Assembly: GCA_038501625.1 (NCBI GenBank)
Contig: JAZAYU010000005.1
Span: forward strand, 10,937,484 to 11,001,483
Source: Corbicula japonica
Lineage: Eukaryota > Mollusca > Bivalvia > Venerida > Cyrenidae
DNA: 64,000 bases
Direction of reading: 5' to 3'
Shown here: one piece after another, positions 22,211 to 33,715 of the stretch
Layout: each line of letters starts with the position of its first letter
Numbering within the stretch: position 1 is the stretch's first letter
Made by a program: the position numbers and the translations under genes
The notes under the pieces: model-generated
What the model was told of the DNA's origin: nothing
The model's input: the letters and a program-made list of their open reading frames with translations, nothing else
The model's database searches: none

Positions 22211-25200
22211 ATGGAAGGCGATGGCGTTTTGCAAGATTTTAAACAGAAATTCAACGTTATGGAAGCTTTAAATAAACAGAGATTGTCTTCAAAGCTTTGT
22301 GACGTTATTCTAAAAGTTTTTGATGATCAAATTCATGCACACTCGAATGTCTTGGCGGCAGCGAGCCCTTACTTTGACGCACTCTTTAGTGAGCAGGATT
22401 TACCGAGAGGGTTTTCTCCGAAAAATCCGCAAATTATAGAGATTCAGATAGACGAGACAACTGACGAAGCCTACAAAATTGCTGTTAATAAAGTAGTTGA
22501 CTTTATGTACACTAGTCAAATGAATGTTCAAGATGGAATACTTACCCAAGTGTTGGATATCGCAAGAATTATGCAGATGACTGGGATTATTGGTAGGAAA
22601 CCGAAGGACCTGTCTGGTAAAAATTGGGCTGGTCCAACATGATTTCTTATGTCATCAGACTGAGTGTCACACAAATGTTCAGATCTTGTCTGACCAAATG
22701 TCTGACACTCGTTTAAACTTTTGTGAAGTCTGAAAGAAATAAACAGAACTGGAATGTTTATTTCTTTTCAAATATCAGTCTTCGCGAAAGGGGCCGGACC
22801 GCCAGTCATGTCCGGCAAAATTTGCTACAGTCTGGCAGTTTTGAGAAGTCGTCAGTCCATCCGACCGGCATTTTTTTTTTGGCATTTTGGGTACGAAAAA
22901 TCTTGGTGCAAACAATATTTCAGTTATAATCAATTGCACTGCAGCTCTGTTATATTGCTATCCGTTATATTGCGATTTCCAATATCATCGCGCTCGGTCC
23001 GTGGATCCCAATTTTTTGTACACTTACAATGTGTATGTTTGTTCATTCTTCGTGGGTGGTAAAAAAAAGCCGAATGATCAAATCAACTTTGGTGACAAAT
23101 TCATAAAACACATATTTTTCGTGTCGTAATACGTCATTACGGGCGAATGTTGTTTATTACATTTTGTATGCAGGGATTTAAGAGGCGATGTACAAGTTCA
23201 TCATCAGATACAACATCAAACTTATGAAAATGAATGAGTTTTTTTATAGCTTTTTATTTGACATGAAACCCCCTTTGTGACGAACAACAGGTGCGAAAAC
23301 ACACTGACAGAATTTCGTTCACGAGACAAACCGCATAATAGCTACAATCAATGAATGCTGCTAACCATAATAGTTGAGCAGGAAATGTCAAAACCGTTGC
23401 GTATTAGTATTATGAACCTTGTAATCCTTTTTTTTTTCTAGTTTACCCGAAGAATGCGTGTTACAAAGAAGTCTATTACTAGACTGGTCTCAAAGTACAG
23501 ACATACTGGAAGTGTCGCCAATCTTCCGAGGATACCACGTGGTAGAGTGACAACACGCAGACAAGACCGGTTTATGGTTTTATCGCACCTCCGCCAGCGG
23601 AAGCGCACAGCAGTAGAAACAGCAAGGGCGACATTTGGGACTCACGGATGGCCAATCAGCAGCAACACAGTCAGATCGCGTCTCAGATCCGTTGGTATTC
23701 GTGCCAGTATCGGGGAATTGTACTTCGTGGACACCACGTCGTGCACGTGTCCGCTGGGCGAGGACTCATCTGAGATTCACACGTGCGAACTGGGCACAAG
23801 TCTTGAGTCCCATTTCAATGTTCAGGGAAATGATGGGAGAACCCCTGTGTACCGCCGACGTGGTGAGCGTTATGCTGATGCGTGCGTCGTAGAAAGAAAT
23901 CAGTTCGGCAGTGCTCCAGCTAGGCTTAAACAAAAGGGCGCCGCGCCCTGCCCGAAATTCCGTGCGCCCTGCCCTAAAATCATAGCGCCATGCCCATATT
24001 TAAGTGCATCTTTTAAGTGGGTATACACTACCTTTTAGCGGATATTAAGCAGCCACTGAATTTTACAACTTTGACCTACTTACCAGACGTCACGCTCATT
24101 GATTTTACTACACTCAACAGGTGTTATCATGTTTATCTGGGAACTGCAATTTGACATTGATCAATATTTGATTGCAACAGTGTTTTTATAACAATTACAA
24201 ATGATATACAGGAGATTGCTGAATGAGCAACAATTAGATTAAGATAAAGTATTTGATGAAAAATTGGCACTAATTATGATTATTACGTAATGACAATTTT
24301 TGTAACAGTTTGTGTCTGATTCTAAAGAGTAACTTTTTTTAAAAAATGACATTTGGAGTCCATCTTCGTTCATATTATGCTGATTTTAGATGTTTTTTGT
24401 CCAGTTATCATTTAGTAAATTAGTAAAAAAGCCTGCAAAAAACAAATGCCAAAACAGAAAGAGAGATTAGAGAAAGTTGACTGATTTCTTTGGGTAATTA
24501 AATTTTGTCAGCTTTCAAAATGCATTGTGAGTTAGTTCTAATTTATAAATATAAACTGAATATCAAATAGTGTAGACCCTGATAAAGTGTAGATCCAGAT
24601 CAGACTGTCAGATGCTAAGAATGGTCAGGGTCTGCACTGGCAGAAAATGCTTTCTTATTAATGTGAACTAATGAGTAAAAGTTTAAAAAAATGTGGTATT
24701 TATTACTTTCAGACAATGAGGCTGGATGTTCATCACAACATGCAGGACAATTAAGCAGCAAAACATCAACAAAAAAATAAAAATAAATAGAAGTGCCCAA
24801 GTCTGCACATCTTCAAAGTTCTAAGCAAAATGGAGGACAGTATAGTTTATTGTGAAAGAAACTTGATACTGAATGTATTATTTTTAAAGTTCTAAAAGTT
24901 GAGGATAGTTAAATTTAAAAGTTTTTTTTTCTTTATCTGATTATTTTATTAAGACAGAATAGTGAAATAAAAGTATCTGTTGTTAACATCATTAATTCTT
25001 TATTCAAAGGCAATGTTAATAAATACACTGCCCCTGCCCCAAGATTTGCAAAAGAAAAGCCCAATTTTTAGCCCACCGCGCGCGATGTGCCCTGTTTTAA
25101 GATCCACTTCCCTGCCCTTCCGAAATCCTAGCTGGAGCACTGGTTTGGCGGCGGCTCCGTAATGATATGGGCTGGAATTTCACTCCACGTGAAAACACCA

Positions 25201-28200
25201 CTTGTTGCAATTCAAGGGAACTTAAATGCAGCTTGTTACCAGAACGAAATTCTTCGCCCCGTTGCCATTTCCATTATTCAACAGAACAGGGGCATGACAC
25301 TTATGCAAGGCGGTGCAACGAGCCACACTGCACGCACAACACGGGCACTCTTGCAACAGCAGAAAGTTAACGTACTGTCCTGGCGGTCAATATCGCCCGA
25401 TCTTAATCCGATTGAGAACATATGGGATGAACTTGGCCGGCGTGTCTACAGAGGCCCGAATGCACCCACCAACCAAAGAGAACTACACAACCTACTAATG
25501 CAAGAATGGGCTAATATCCCAGTGGCTTATTTTAGAAATTTCATTATGTCAATGCGATCACGGTGCTTAGCAGTAATTAACGCAAACGGTGGACATACGC
25601 GATATTGACATCATAAGACTCTGGTGCGAATTTGTGTACTGGTAGTGATCTCGGTTTATGATCTTTTTTGTTAAGTTTGAGTTGTTTATAAATGAATTTT
25701 TTGTTATGAAATGTCAAAAATATGATTAAACTTTACACAGCATAAGTTTTAAATATTTGCGTTAATCATATCATAATTTATGCTGAAAACTATAACTGGG
25801 GTACTTATAAGTTTCGTTAAGTGTACATGCATCTGACAACAGAACAAAAAGAAATTTGATTGTTTTAGTGCGTTTATTTACTTATATCTATATTTATTTA
25901 CTTAATGGCAGTCTGAATTTCCATTTGTGTATTATTTTCCATAACAGATTCAATGTACAAATGTAGTATAATCATACCTGTGAACCTTTATTCGTGCTCA
26001 GGTGGGAGATTGACTCCAAAAAAGTGGGAGATCAGGGTAAAAAAGTGGGAGATTTTATAGAGCGTTGTTTTATGGTAAACTGTGGAACATTTTTAGCTCT
26101 GGATAGTGAGAATATATCAAATTTACTCTTGTTTTTCTTGTCAGATATACTTTTATTCTAAAACCTCTAGTTTACAAACACTACTAAACATAAATAAAAT
26201 ATTTTTTAATAAATAAATAATTTATTTGTCATAAAGAATCGATAGCCAAAAAGTTAAACAATCACTATCTTACTCAGGATCGGACGGAAGATTTCCAGGA
26301 ATGGGGTTGTTTGTGTCAGTCATATGATTATTTCATACTTTCTGGCCCAAGAAGTGGTGTCAATCAACCCCACTGAACCCCCTCTAGATCCACCCTTGTT
26401 ATTTGTCATATCAAACAGTGTATTCGTTAGTGACCATTACTGTTAAACATCTTCAATAGCTTTAACAGTTTATTTGTAAAGTACACACGCTTTCTTAGTA
26501 GCACTTTGAAATTTATTATGAGCATCAAACTAAAGTGCATGTGGTGTCTTTGATGTCCACCCAGTACCCTAATTCTAATGACCAACTCGGTATTTTCATT
26601 TGCACAGGTAAGGTGAGAAAATCAATAATTGTTATCAAAACATCAACCTGTCTGAAGTTCAAGGCCATGCATGACATTTCATTGACTGGTAATCCATTTA
26701 CGACTTCCTGTCATTCAAAAAGGCGCCAAAATATCGTAAACCAGTCTAATTTGTACTCGCGTGATGAAAGCATGATAGTAAATGTGTTTTAATGGGGAGA
26801 TTTCGTAAATGTTACATGGAAATGTCAAAAGTCGGGAGAAATAGCATAATTTGCGGGAGGCAGGAGATTGGACTTAAAAATTGGGAGTCTCCCGCCTAAG
26901 TCGGGAGGGTTCACAGGTATGAGTATAATGTAAATTGTGTCTGAAAAGTAAGGCCTCCAATATACTTAGAACTGTTTTTTTTTTAAAATATTTTTTGAAG
27001 ACCACAAGAAGGCTGTTGGAGATGCCAAGTTCCAGCAACAGATGCAGACTGCTAGACAAAAGTGGAAGTGCCAAGGCAAATTTACATCATCTGGCACAGA
27101 AAGACCTTGCCAATTATTTTTGTAATTTTTTCAAGAATAAAAAATAGATTTAATAATCTGTATTGTTGTTTTGTATCATGTGTGGGGATAAAAGTGAAAA
27201 TAGAGCTATTTATTTGGCTCCAATGTATAGCATAAATGTAGAGAAATAAGATAGTTTTATGAAGAATATAATTGTTTTTGTTTCGGTCTGGCAAATTCTT
27301 TTCCGGTCTGACAGAATTTTTTTCCCCAGACCGGATGACTGGCAGTTTTTCATCCCTTTCGCGAAGACTGAAATATTTGAAAAACATACTGTTTTTTTTA
27401 ACCCACAATGGGTAACAGGTTGAAAGCATACCTGTGAACCTTTGAACTCGGTTTAGTGGGAGATTAGCTTATAAAAATTGGAGATTGGGATGAAAAAGCA
27501 GTAGACTTTAACTGGTTGCAGTATTTTGTTGCTCAACAGTTGAATGAATGAATATTTTAATTCAGTGGTTATATAAATTAATTTCTAGCTGAATCTGTTT
27601 TTAGGAATCAGTTGAAACTGCATCAGCAGCCACCTGTCTCAGTTTAAATATGTCCTAAACTGACATCCTATTTTTAACCTGTCTTAAACAGCCACCTGTT
27701 TAAGCAACCACTATTTTACTCCCATGGGTGGCTGCTTCATAAATACACGTTTGACTTATTTCTATTTATTAATCAGCCTATTTATCTCTTAATATTTAAA
27801 TTATTTGACTTGAAGTATGATATTATCATCTTAGAATATGTGCAATTACTATATTTTTATAGTATTTGAATTTTGATGTTGCTGACTGATGTTAATTCAA
27901 TGCATTCACTGATGTAATTACGGTAAATTACTTTTAAAAACCCTCCCCTAATAAACCCCCATGACCCCCTGGTAATTTTTGAGAGAATAAACCATTTAAT
28001 CCATTTCATAAAAAAACATTCTTCAACATTTAATATATATTATTAGAATAAAATAATTAATAAAATTATAAGGACCCCCTTTCAGAAAATGATTATGTTA
28101 TATACCTGGAGTGTTTTAAAGGAATTTTACAGTACATCCATATTTAATCTAAATGTAATTTAAAATGAAAAACTTTGGGTCACAATAATATTAAACATAT

Positions 28201-30241
28201 ATTTATATTTTTTACATGTTTGCCATAAGTAGAAAATTAAAAATTATGCTTAAAAGCTTAACATATAATGATATACTGTGTCAATATAAAATTTAGTAAA
28301 TGTTCACTCAGACCTCCCCTTATTTAGTTGCACGTATATTTTGTGTTCAGTTTTTATCCAGCTACTGTTTGGCCACACTGGAAAGTAATAGGTCTCCTAA
28401 GGAGATGCTTTGATTTTCTCACTCAGTATTGTAATACAAGTGTCAACAAAATATATGTAAATGTTCAAACAGCCCTTTAGAAAACATTATTGTAATTAAA
28501 AAACATTTACCCGGTATTTTTACACTGACATGAACCTTCTATTAATAATGGAAAAGATGTCAGAGACTGTTTTAATGACTAAGGAAGGACTGAGGTAAAA
28601 AACAAAAAATACTGTCCTAAAACTATATGAATATCTTTTATAAATTGTTCTAAACACCAAATTTAACTGAAGTAATTTTGTTTTTATTTAGAATTTTGTG
28701 AGCTGTACCAGCAGGGGGCACGGTCAGTCATCCATAAAGGATGTCCAAACTATTCAACAATTCAGAACACTAAACCTACCAGTGAGACAAGAAATGAAGA
28801 GCATGAACAGACAAGCAGTTCAGAACAATTCAGTAAAACTTCAAATGGTCCTAATGGTGTTAAAAGGAAAAGAGGCAGGCCAAGAAAAAGTGAACAGGTT
28901 CAGAATAATCAGGAAGTGTCTTCCAATCTACAGGAAACACCTGATGAGATAAAAACAGAACAGGAAAATGGTGATGAAAAACTCGAATTTGAAGCTGTGG
29001 CGGAGAAAGAAACACCATTAAAAGTCAGTAAGCATGGTAGGGTAATCAAACCCAGAAAATTTTCTGATGATATCATCAGGTATAATATAAAACAAGGGCC
29101 TGGCTGTGACATTGAAACGGTAAATGGAAGTTGTGATAGATCTGATGAAGAAAAAATGGCAGATGATGATGAGGAAGAGACAGATATGAAGAAAGATAGA
29201 AGAGCTGAAGAAATTATGGTTAACAAGTTTACATGTGAGTTATGTGACTATGAGGCTAGTAATATAAAACAATTCTACAAGCATAATTTAGAACATTTGC
29301 ATGCTGATAAGAAGTGTCTCTGTGGCTGGGTGTGTGAAGTGCCAGATGAAACAGAACAAATGTTTTCGCAGCATTTAGACAGATGTGGGCAAAAAAAAGC
29401 GTCCACATTTTTATGCAAATTTTGCTCGCAAAGTTTTGTTTCTAAAGGAAAGCTGTTGCAGCATCTACCAGTGCATTCAAAAACTAAACCATTTGTCTGT
29501 CATATTTGTGGTGCTAGCTTTAGGTGGAAACATGCATTACTGACTCACAAGATAGTTCATAAGAACTCTAAAGAATATCTCTGTGCCTTGTGTGGCTATG
29601 CCACGCGAAACAAAGTTCAGCTGAAAGCTCATAATCTTATTCATTCAGGGAACACTTTCAAATGTCACCACAATGGCTGTGAGTATCAAACAACAGATAA
29701 GAGTAGCTTAAAGTGTCACTGGTTAACACACACTCGAGAAAAACCTCATCATTGTGGATTTTGTGGGCAATCATTTTCGTTGTTGAGGAATATGAAACGT
29801 CACAGGTTACTTCATCGTGCTGATCGACCGTACAAATGTGAACTGTGTACTTTCTGCACAACACGGGATGATAAATTAAAAGAACACCAATTCAAACTTC
29901 ACCATATTGGAGAAAAGCCAAAAAGGAAGTTCAGGGTAACAGATTATCTAAAAAATCCGTCTATTGTTCAAGGTCTTGAAAATGAAGACGAGCAGGAACA
30001 ATATGAAACAACTGTGCTTGAGGTTGGGGATTGTATGGAGACTTTTGAAGTACAAGTAGCGGAGGGGGAGGATGGAATAGCCACTACTCAGATTTTGAAT
30101 CTTCCATCTTCAGAAGGGGAGATTGTTCCAATAACCATTACTCAAAATAATGAAACTATAACTTGCGAAATTCTGCATGTTCCAGCTCAGCTTTTGACCC
30201 AGGAAGCTCAAATGTTGACTCAAGACATAAAACAGTTGTAG
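22211..30241 (+). CDS. BTB / AT-hook / C2H2 zinc-finger transcription factor (ZBTB-type), 2 exons
   Basis: Exon 1 (22211-22592) encodes a BTB/POZ domain, about residues 10-127: LCDVILKVFDDQIHAHSNVL, AAASPYFDALF, VVDFMYTSQMNV. Exon 2 (28692-30241) follows a 6.1 kb intron. The 382-nt exon 1 leaves one base, and G plus AA gives Glu128, so BTB continues as IIEFCELYQQ. A second donor at 22616 keeps the phase but adds eight residues and breaks the BTB helix. An AT-hook KRKRGRPRK lies at residues 185-193. Seven or eight C2H2 fingers lie at about 306-540, the second degenerate, with linkers such as THTREKPHHC. The tail is acidic/glutamine-rich; total 643 residues. The architecture recalls vertebrate ZBTB24, but the fingers are not close enough for me to assign a symbol. 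Expected role: nuclear DNA-binding regulator dimerising through BTB. Confidence 0.88.
23390..25610 (+). pseudogene. Tc1/mariner-type transposase, disrupted
   Basis: The 5' part (from about 23451) encodes helix-turn-helix sequence RMRVTKKSITRLVSKYRHTG and the GRVTTRRQDR linker. The 3' part (25143-25608) encodes the DDE_3 C-terminus: MIWAGISLHVKTPL, WRSISPDLNPIENIWDEL, NANGGHTRY. The middle changes frame near 23705 and back near 23810. The first catalytic Asp (normally in an SDES-type motif) is missing: the text reads LESHFNV. The second is Gly (MQGGATSH), while the Glu of NPIEN remains. A 1.23 kb element interrupts the gene after NQF at 23908. Removing it and one flanking repeat restores the frame across FGGGSVMIW. 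I did not find this transposon's own inverted ends. Confidence 0.85.
23909..25142. mobile_element. 1.23 kb TIR element inserted in the Tc1 relic
   Basis: Perfect 16-bp inverted ends, CAGTGCTCCAGCTAGG and CCTAGCTGGAGCACTG, are flanked by GTTCGG (23903-23908) and GTTTGG (25143-25148), a 6-bp duplication with one change. Subterminal regions are rich in GCCCTGCCC and GCGCCC motifs. No open frame of note, so non-autonomous. Confidence 0.8.
25973..26921. mobile_element. 949-bp MITE with perfect 8-bp TSD
   Basis: The ends CATACCTGTGAACC and GGTTCACAGGTATG are inverted. AGTATAAT lies on both sides (25965-25972 and 26922-26929). Both ends contain several GTGGGAGAT / TCGGGAG subterminal motifs. No transposase. 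An 8-bp duplication fits hAT-like or P-like elements. A solitary left end of the same family is at 27428. Confidence 0.85.
27428..27520. mobile_element. Solo terminus of the CATACCTGTGAACC family
   Basis: CATACCTGTGAACCTTTGAA and the following GTGGGAGATTAG match the left end at 25973, but no matching right end follows. Truncated copy in the zinc-finger gene intron. Confidence 0.65.
27521..28690. other. Remainder of zinc-finger gene intron
   Basis: AT-rich sequence with no convincing coding or repeat structure. The intron ends with a TTTTTATTTAG acceptor at 28691. Confidence 0.6.
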
Positions 30242-30530
30242 TCTTTGTAGATAATAAGAATAATCACATGTACATGTATGTATTTTCACTTGTTTTCTGC
30301 TTTAGTAACCATACATTATTGTTAACTTTCAAAACAAGTTTGATCGAGCCCTTTTTCAAAATTTAGGCAAGCAGATCAGTCTTTCTTTCGTTGATTGTGT
30401 GTGTTTTTTTCTGACCATTCCATTTATCACCAAAGGTTAAGAGTGACAGGAAAATATAAATACAGTTGAATGAATTTGGTGTGTTTAAGAGGTACATGTA
30501 GCAAACATTGCAAATGGCTAAAATTTCAAA

Positions 30531-30536
30531 AATAAA
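30531..30536 (+). promoter_or_regulatory. Candidate poly(A) signal of the zinc-finger gene
   Basis: AATAAA about 290 bp after the stop codon at 30239-30241. Confidence 0.4.
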
Positions 30537-30829
30537 TTTTTAGGGAAATACTTATTGCCACCTAGATTTTAGTAAAGAAATGTATTAAGCTAAGGATGTA
30601 GTTAATGTTTGCAAGCTCAATTTAGTCCAATTCATGTTCTAATTACCAAGCACATACTAAAACAAAAGAAAAACCATTTGCATGAGAACTCTGAAATTCA
30701 TAGACAATATACCAAAGCAACTGAAATTAGTATATGCTGGTCTAAATGAATCAAAAAGTCTACAGTTTAGATCCTGAGCAGCCATGTTTAACAGCCATAC
30801 CTAATCCAGTAAAGGGTCAAAATTTACTA

Positions 30830-31692
30830 GGACAATTTTATTTTATAGAGAAGTTGTGCCCTGCCTTAATCTGCTTGTGATAAAAAACTGAAGACTATCA
30901 TCAATAATATGTCACTATAATGATTACACAAAATTCATTGAACAAACGTGTAACAAGGAAACTTTAAAGCTACCAAGCTTGACAAATATGAAATACTGGG
31001 CACAAGATCATAAAACTAAATCAGGAAACCAGTCTCAAATCTCAAGCATCTGATTGGCTGTAATGGCAACTGTTCGCCATTTCAGTCAAAGAGATGCTTG
31101 AGATTTGAGACTGATCTCCAATCTCAGTTTTATGATGTTGGGCCCTGAAGGGTTGGTAGTACTGAGCCTATTGATTTGATTTGAAGACATTATATATTTT
31201 TAGAGTTTTAACCAATAAGCATTAATGACTAATTCTCACTAGGGCCCTCTCTTAAGTATTCATTTACATTTTGCAAACACTGAGGTTGCCCAGTTCCCTT
31301 CTTGGTGTGGGAAAGATCGGACTCGACCAGCATGCTGTTTGGGGTCATCCTTCATTCTTCCTGCATCATTTCTCTGACTGTACAAACCCCTGATGTCGTC
31401 TGGAACTGGTAATGGCATTCCTGATATTCCACTTGTTGTACTGCAATGAGAGTAAACAAAACTCTCTTAGAAATCATGTCATTTGAAAGAGACATAGTTC
31501 AAACATAAGTAAATCAGGAGGTTTTTTAATCTATAAAATATTCTATAATAAATCATAATCCAAATACAATGTATGTCTCTCATTGTAAAGTATGGTCACT
31601 TGTGGTCACTTACCCATGCAAAAAGCATAAGCATGCAAATCGTGCGCATCTGTGTTAACATATTGGACAGTTAAATCACTACATGTATAAAT
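30830..31692. repeat. Partial duplicate of the USB1 exon 2 region
   Basis: It matches 9040-9738 in order and orientation: intron sequence, family A MITE (30998-31145), USB1 exon 2 (31268-31440) and upstream intron. After ACATGTATA at about 31692 the sequence continues with a match to 13808, so about 4.07 kb present at the USB1 locus, including exon 1, is missing here. Confidence 0.8.
31268..31440 (-). pseudogene. Duplicated USB1 exon 2
   Basis: The length (173 bp) and phase equal those of exon 2 of the intact gene. It has a TTGCAG acceptor and a GTAAAT donor on the minus strand. The frame is open, with TSGISGMPLPVPDDIRGLYS and HAGRVRSFPHQEGNWAT. No exon 1 or exon 3 partner is found nearby, so it is most simply a stranded exon, although its splice sites could still be used in another transcript. 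Confidence 0.8.
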
Positions 31693-32125
31693 TTATAAGT
31701 GCATACTCCTATGATTTATAGGTTTTTCTCCATTTCAAAATATAGCAGCAGTAATAATTTAACTGCACCTTTACAAATAACAGCAGCACCTATAATTTAT
31801 TAATTTTATTTGTATCAAGACTTTTCAACCCAAAGACTTCAATCCCAAGTTATTTTGTTGGAATTTTTCTACGACTAAGACTTCAACCCCAGACTAGAAA
31901 AAAGTTTAGTCTTTTCTCATTTGTAAATTAATAGGTGCCCCTAAAAATGAAATAAGGGTGCACCTTACAATAACTTTTGACCCCATGGTGTTCCACACAG
32001 ACCACCCAAGCGCCTCACCCTGGCCCCAAATAAGATGAATATGAAAAAATTTTTGTAGTCTTACAACTTCATCAAACTTAATTAGCATAACTGAGAATCG
32101 ATGTATTCAAATCCTTTTAGCACAA
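31693..32125. repeat. Duplicate of 13808-14215
   Basis: Continuation of the duplicated block, with AAATTTATAAGTGCA and AATAAGGGTGCACC landmarks. At 32127-32170 a GTACGCGACAAAGGCTTTTC segment matches 13520-13555 in reverse orientation, so the right edge is rearranged. Confidence 0.7.
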
Positions 32126-32408
32126 CTTTTTGTACGCGACAAAGGCTTTTCTATATATGCGATATTTGCCTTTCGCAAAATACGCAATGGAAATAAAAAA
32201 AAATATTTTTGGTAAATAATTTTGTTTTTATACGAATTAATAACACTGATTGAATATTTTTTCAATCAATCACATTATATTTTTAATATGAGCTAGGTGT
32301 CCGGGTTTTCTAATCGGAAATATTATTGAAATACTTACATTAAACGCTGCGCAATGGAAATTCACAAGCGCGCAATGGAAATGTACATCGAACATAGTTT
32401 GCTTTTTT

Positions 32409-32938
32409 ATGCCCCCGAAGGGAGGCATATAGTAATCGGACCGTCCGTCCGTCCGTCCTTCCGTCCGTCCGTCCGTCCGAAATAATCTTGTCCTCGCTTC
32501 TCCTCTGAAACGGCTTGAGGGATTTCTTTGAAACTTCACAGGAATGTTTGTCACCAAGCCTAGTTGTGCATATCGTCGGGAATTTCTGCTAGGATTATTT
32601 TTGGCTGAGTTATGGCCCTTTGAAGCAAAATCTTGTCCTCGCTTCTTCTCCCAAACCGCTTGAGGGATTTCATTGAAACTATACAGGAGTGTTTGTAACC
32701 AAGCATAGATGTGCATATCCGAAGGAATTTCTGATCGGATTATTTTTGGCCGAGTTATGGACCTTTTTACCTAACCCTAACCCTAAACCCTAACCCTAAA
32801 CCCTAACCCTAACGTAAACTGAAACTGCTCGAGGGATTTCATTGAAACTTCACAGGAGTGTTTGTCACCAAGACTTGTTATGCATATCCAAAGGAATTTC
32901 TGATCGGATTATTTTTGGCTGAGTTATGGGCCTTTTTA

Positions 32939-32974
<36 letters not shown>

Positions 32975-33715
32975 GGTAAATTTTGTTAACGCAATAGATG
33001 TTACATTTTTTGTCCGATTGTCATGAAATTTGGTCAGGACGTTTGTCCCAATGATTTCTCGGACGAGTTTCAATATGGGTCATCAGGGTCCAAAAACTAG
33101 GTCACTGTTACTATAAAAAGAATTTTCTTGTTAACACTAGCGGTCACATTTTTGCTCCGATTGTCATGAAACTTGGTCAGGATGTTTGTCCCAACGAATT
33201 CTCGGACGAGTTCGAATAAGGGTCATCCTGGTCCAAAAACTAGGTCACTGTTACTATAAATAGAATTTTCTTGTTAAAACTCTAGCGGTCACATTTTTGC
33301 TCCAATTATCATGAAACTTGGTCAGGATATTTGTCCCATTTATTTCTAGGCCAAGTTTGAATATGGGTCACCTGATCCCAAAAACTAGGTCACTGTTACT
33401 ATAAATAGAATTTTCTTGTTAACACTCTAGCAGTCACATTTTTGCTCCAATTATCATGAAACTTGGTCAGGATATTTGTCCCATATATCTAGGCCGAGTT
33501 TGAATATAGGTCACCTGGGTCCAAAAACTAGGTCACTGTTACTATAAATAGATTTTTCTTGTTAACACTCTAGCAGTCACATTTTTGCTCCAATTATCAT
33601 GAATCTTGGTCAAGCATATTTTTCATTACATATGTTTATCTATTACATATGTATACCTATTCGATTTCAAGCTGCATTTCGGGGGCATATGTCAATTCCA
33701 GTGACAGCTCTTGTT
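32409..33715 (+). mobile_element. Helentron-like insertion with readable empty site
   Basis: It starts with hairpin ATGCCCCCGAAGGGAGGCAT, then (GTCC)n, then tandem cores of about 145 bp (ACTTGGTCAGGATGTTTGTC-type), and ends CAGTGACAGCTCTTGTT. The flanks GTTTGCTTTTTT and TATTGTATTAGTTTG are contiguous in the neighbouring repeat unit at about 34090-34115. The insertion therefore split two T residues without a target duplication, as expected for Helentrons. Confidence 0.75.
32769..32812. repeat. Interstitial telomere-like repeats (first block)
   Basis: CCTAACCCTAACCCTAAACC and following units mix six-base CCCTAA and seven-base CCCTAAA steps. A second block of the same kind lies at 32939-32975. 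Both follow the same core text (GAGTTATGG ... CCTTTTTACC), so the block was copied with the Helentron core unit. Confidence 0.9.

Larger units (their letters stand above)
22776..27370. mobile_element. 4.6 kb TIR element in the zinc-finger gene intron, host of nested insertions
   Basis: The left end CAGTCTTCGCGAAAGGGG is the inverse of the right end CCCTTTCGCGAAGACTG. Weaker inner similarity follows (CCAGTCAT and CCGG blocks). AAATAT flanks both sides (22770-22775 and 27371-27376), a plausible 6-bp target duplication. Inside are a dead Tc1-type transposase split by another TIR insertion, and an 8-bp-TSD MITE. No transposase clearly belonging to the outer element was found, so it is probably non-autonomous. 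Confidence 0.65.

Noticed and set aside
22723..23129. Overlapping frames of 68-102 codons after BTB exon 1
   Set aside because: They run across the left inverted terminus of the intronic transposon and match no domain.
28916..28918. Start of the zinc-finger protein at 28916
   Set aside because: The codon is GTG and the frame is open upstream to the 28691 splice acceptor, where it joins the BTB exon in phase.
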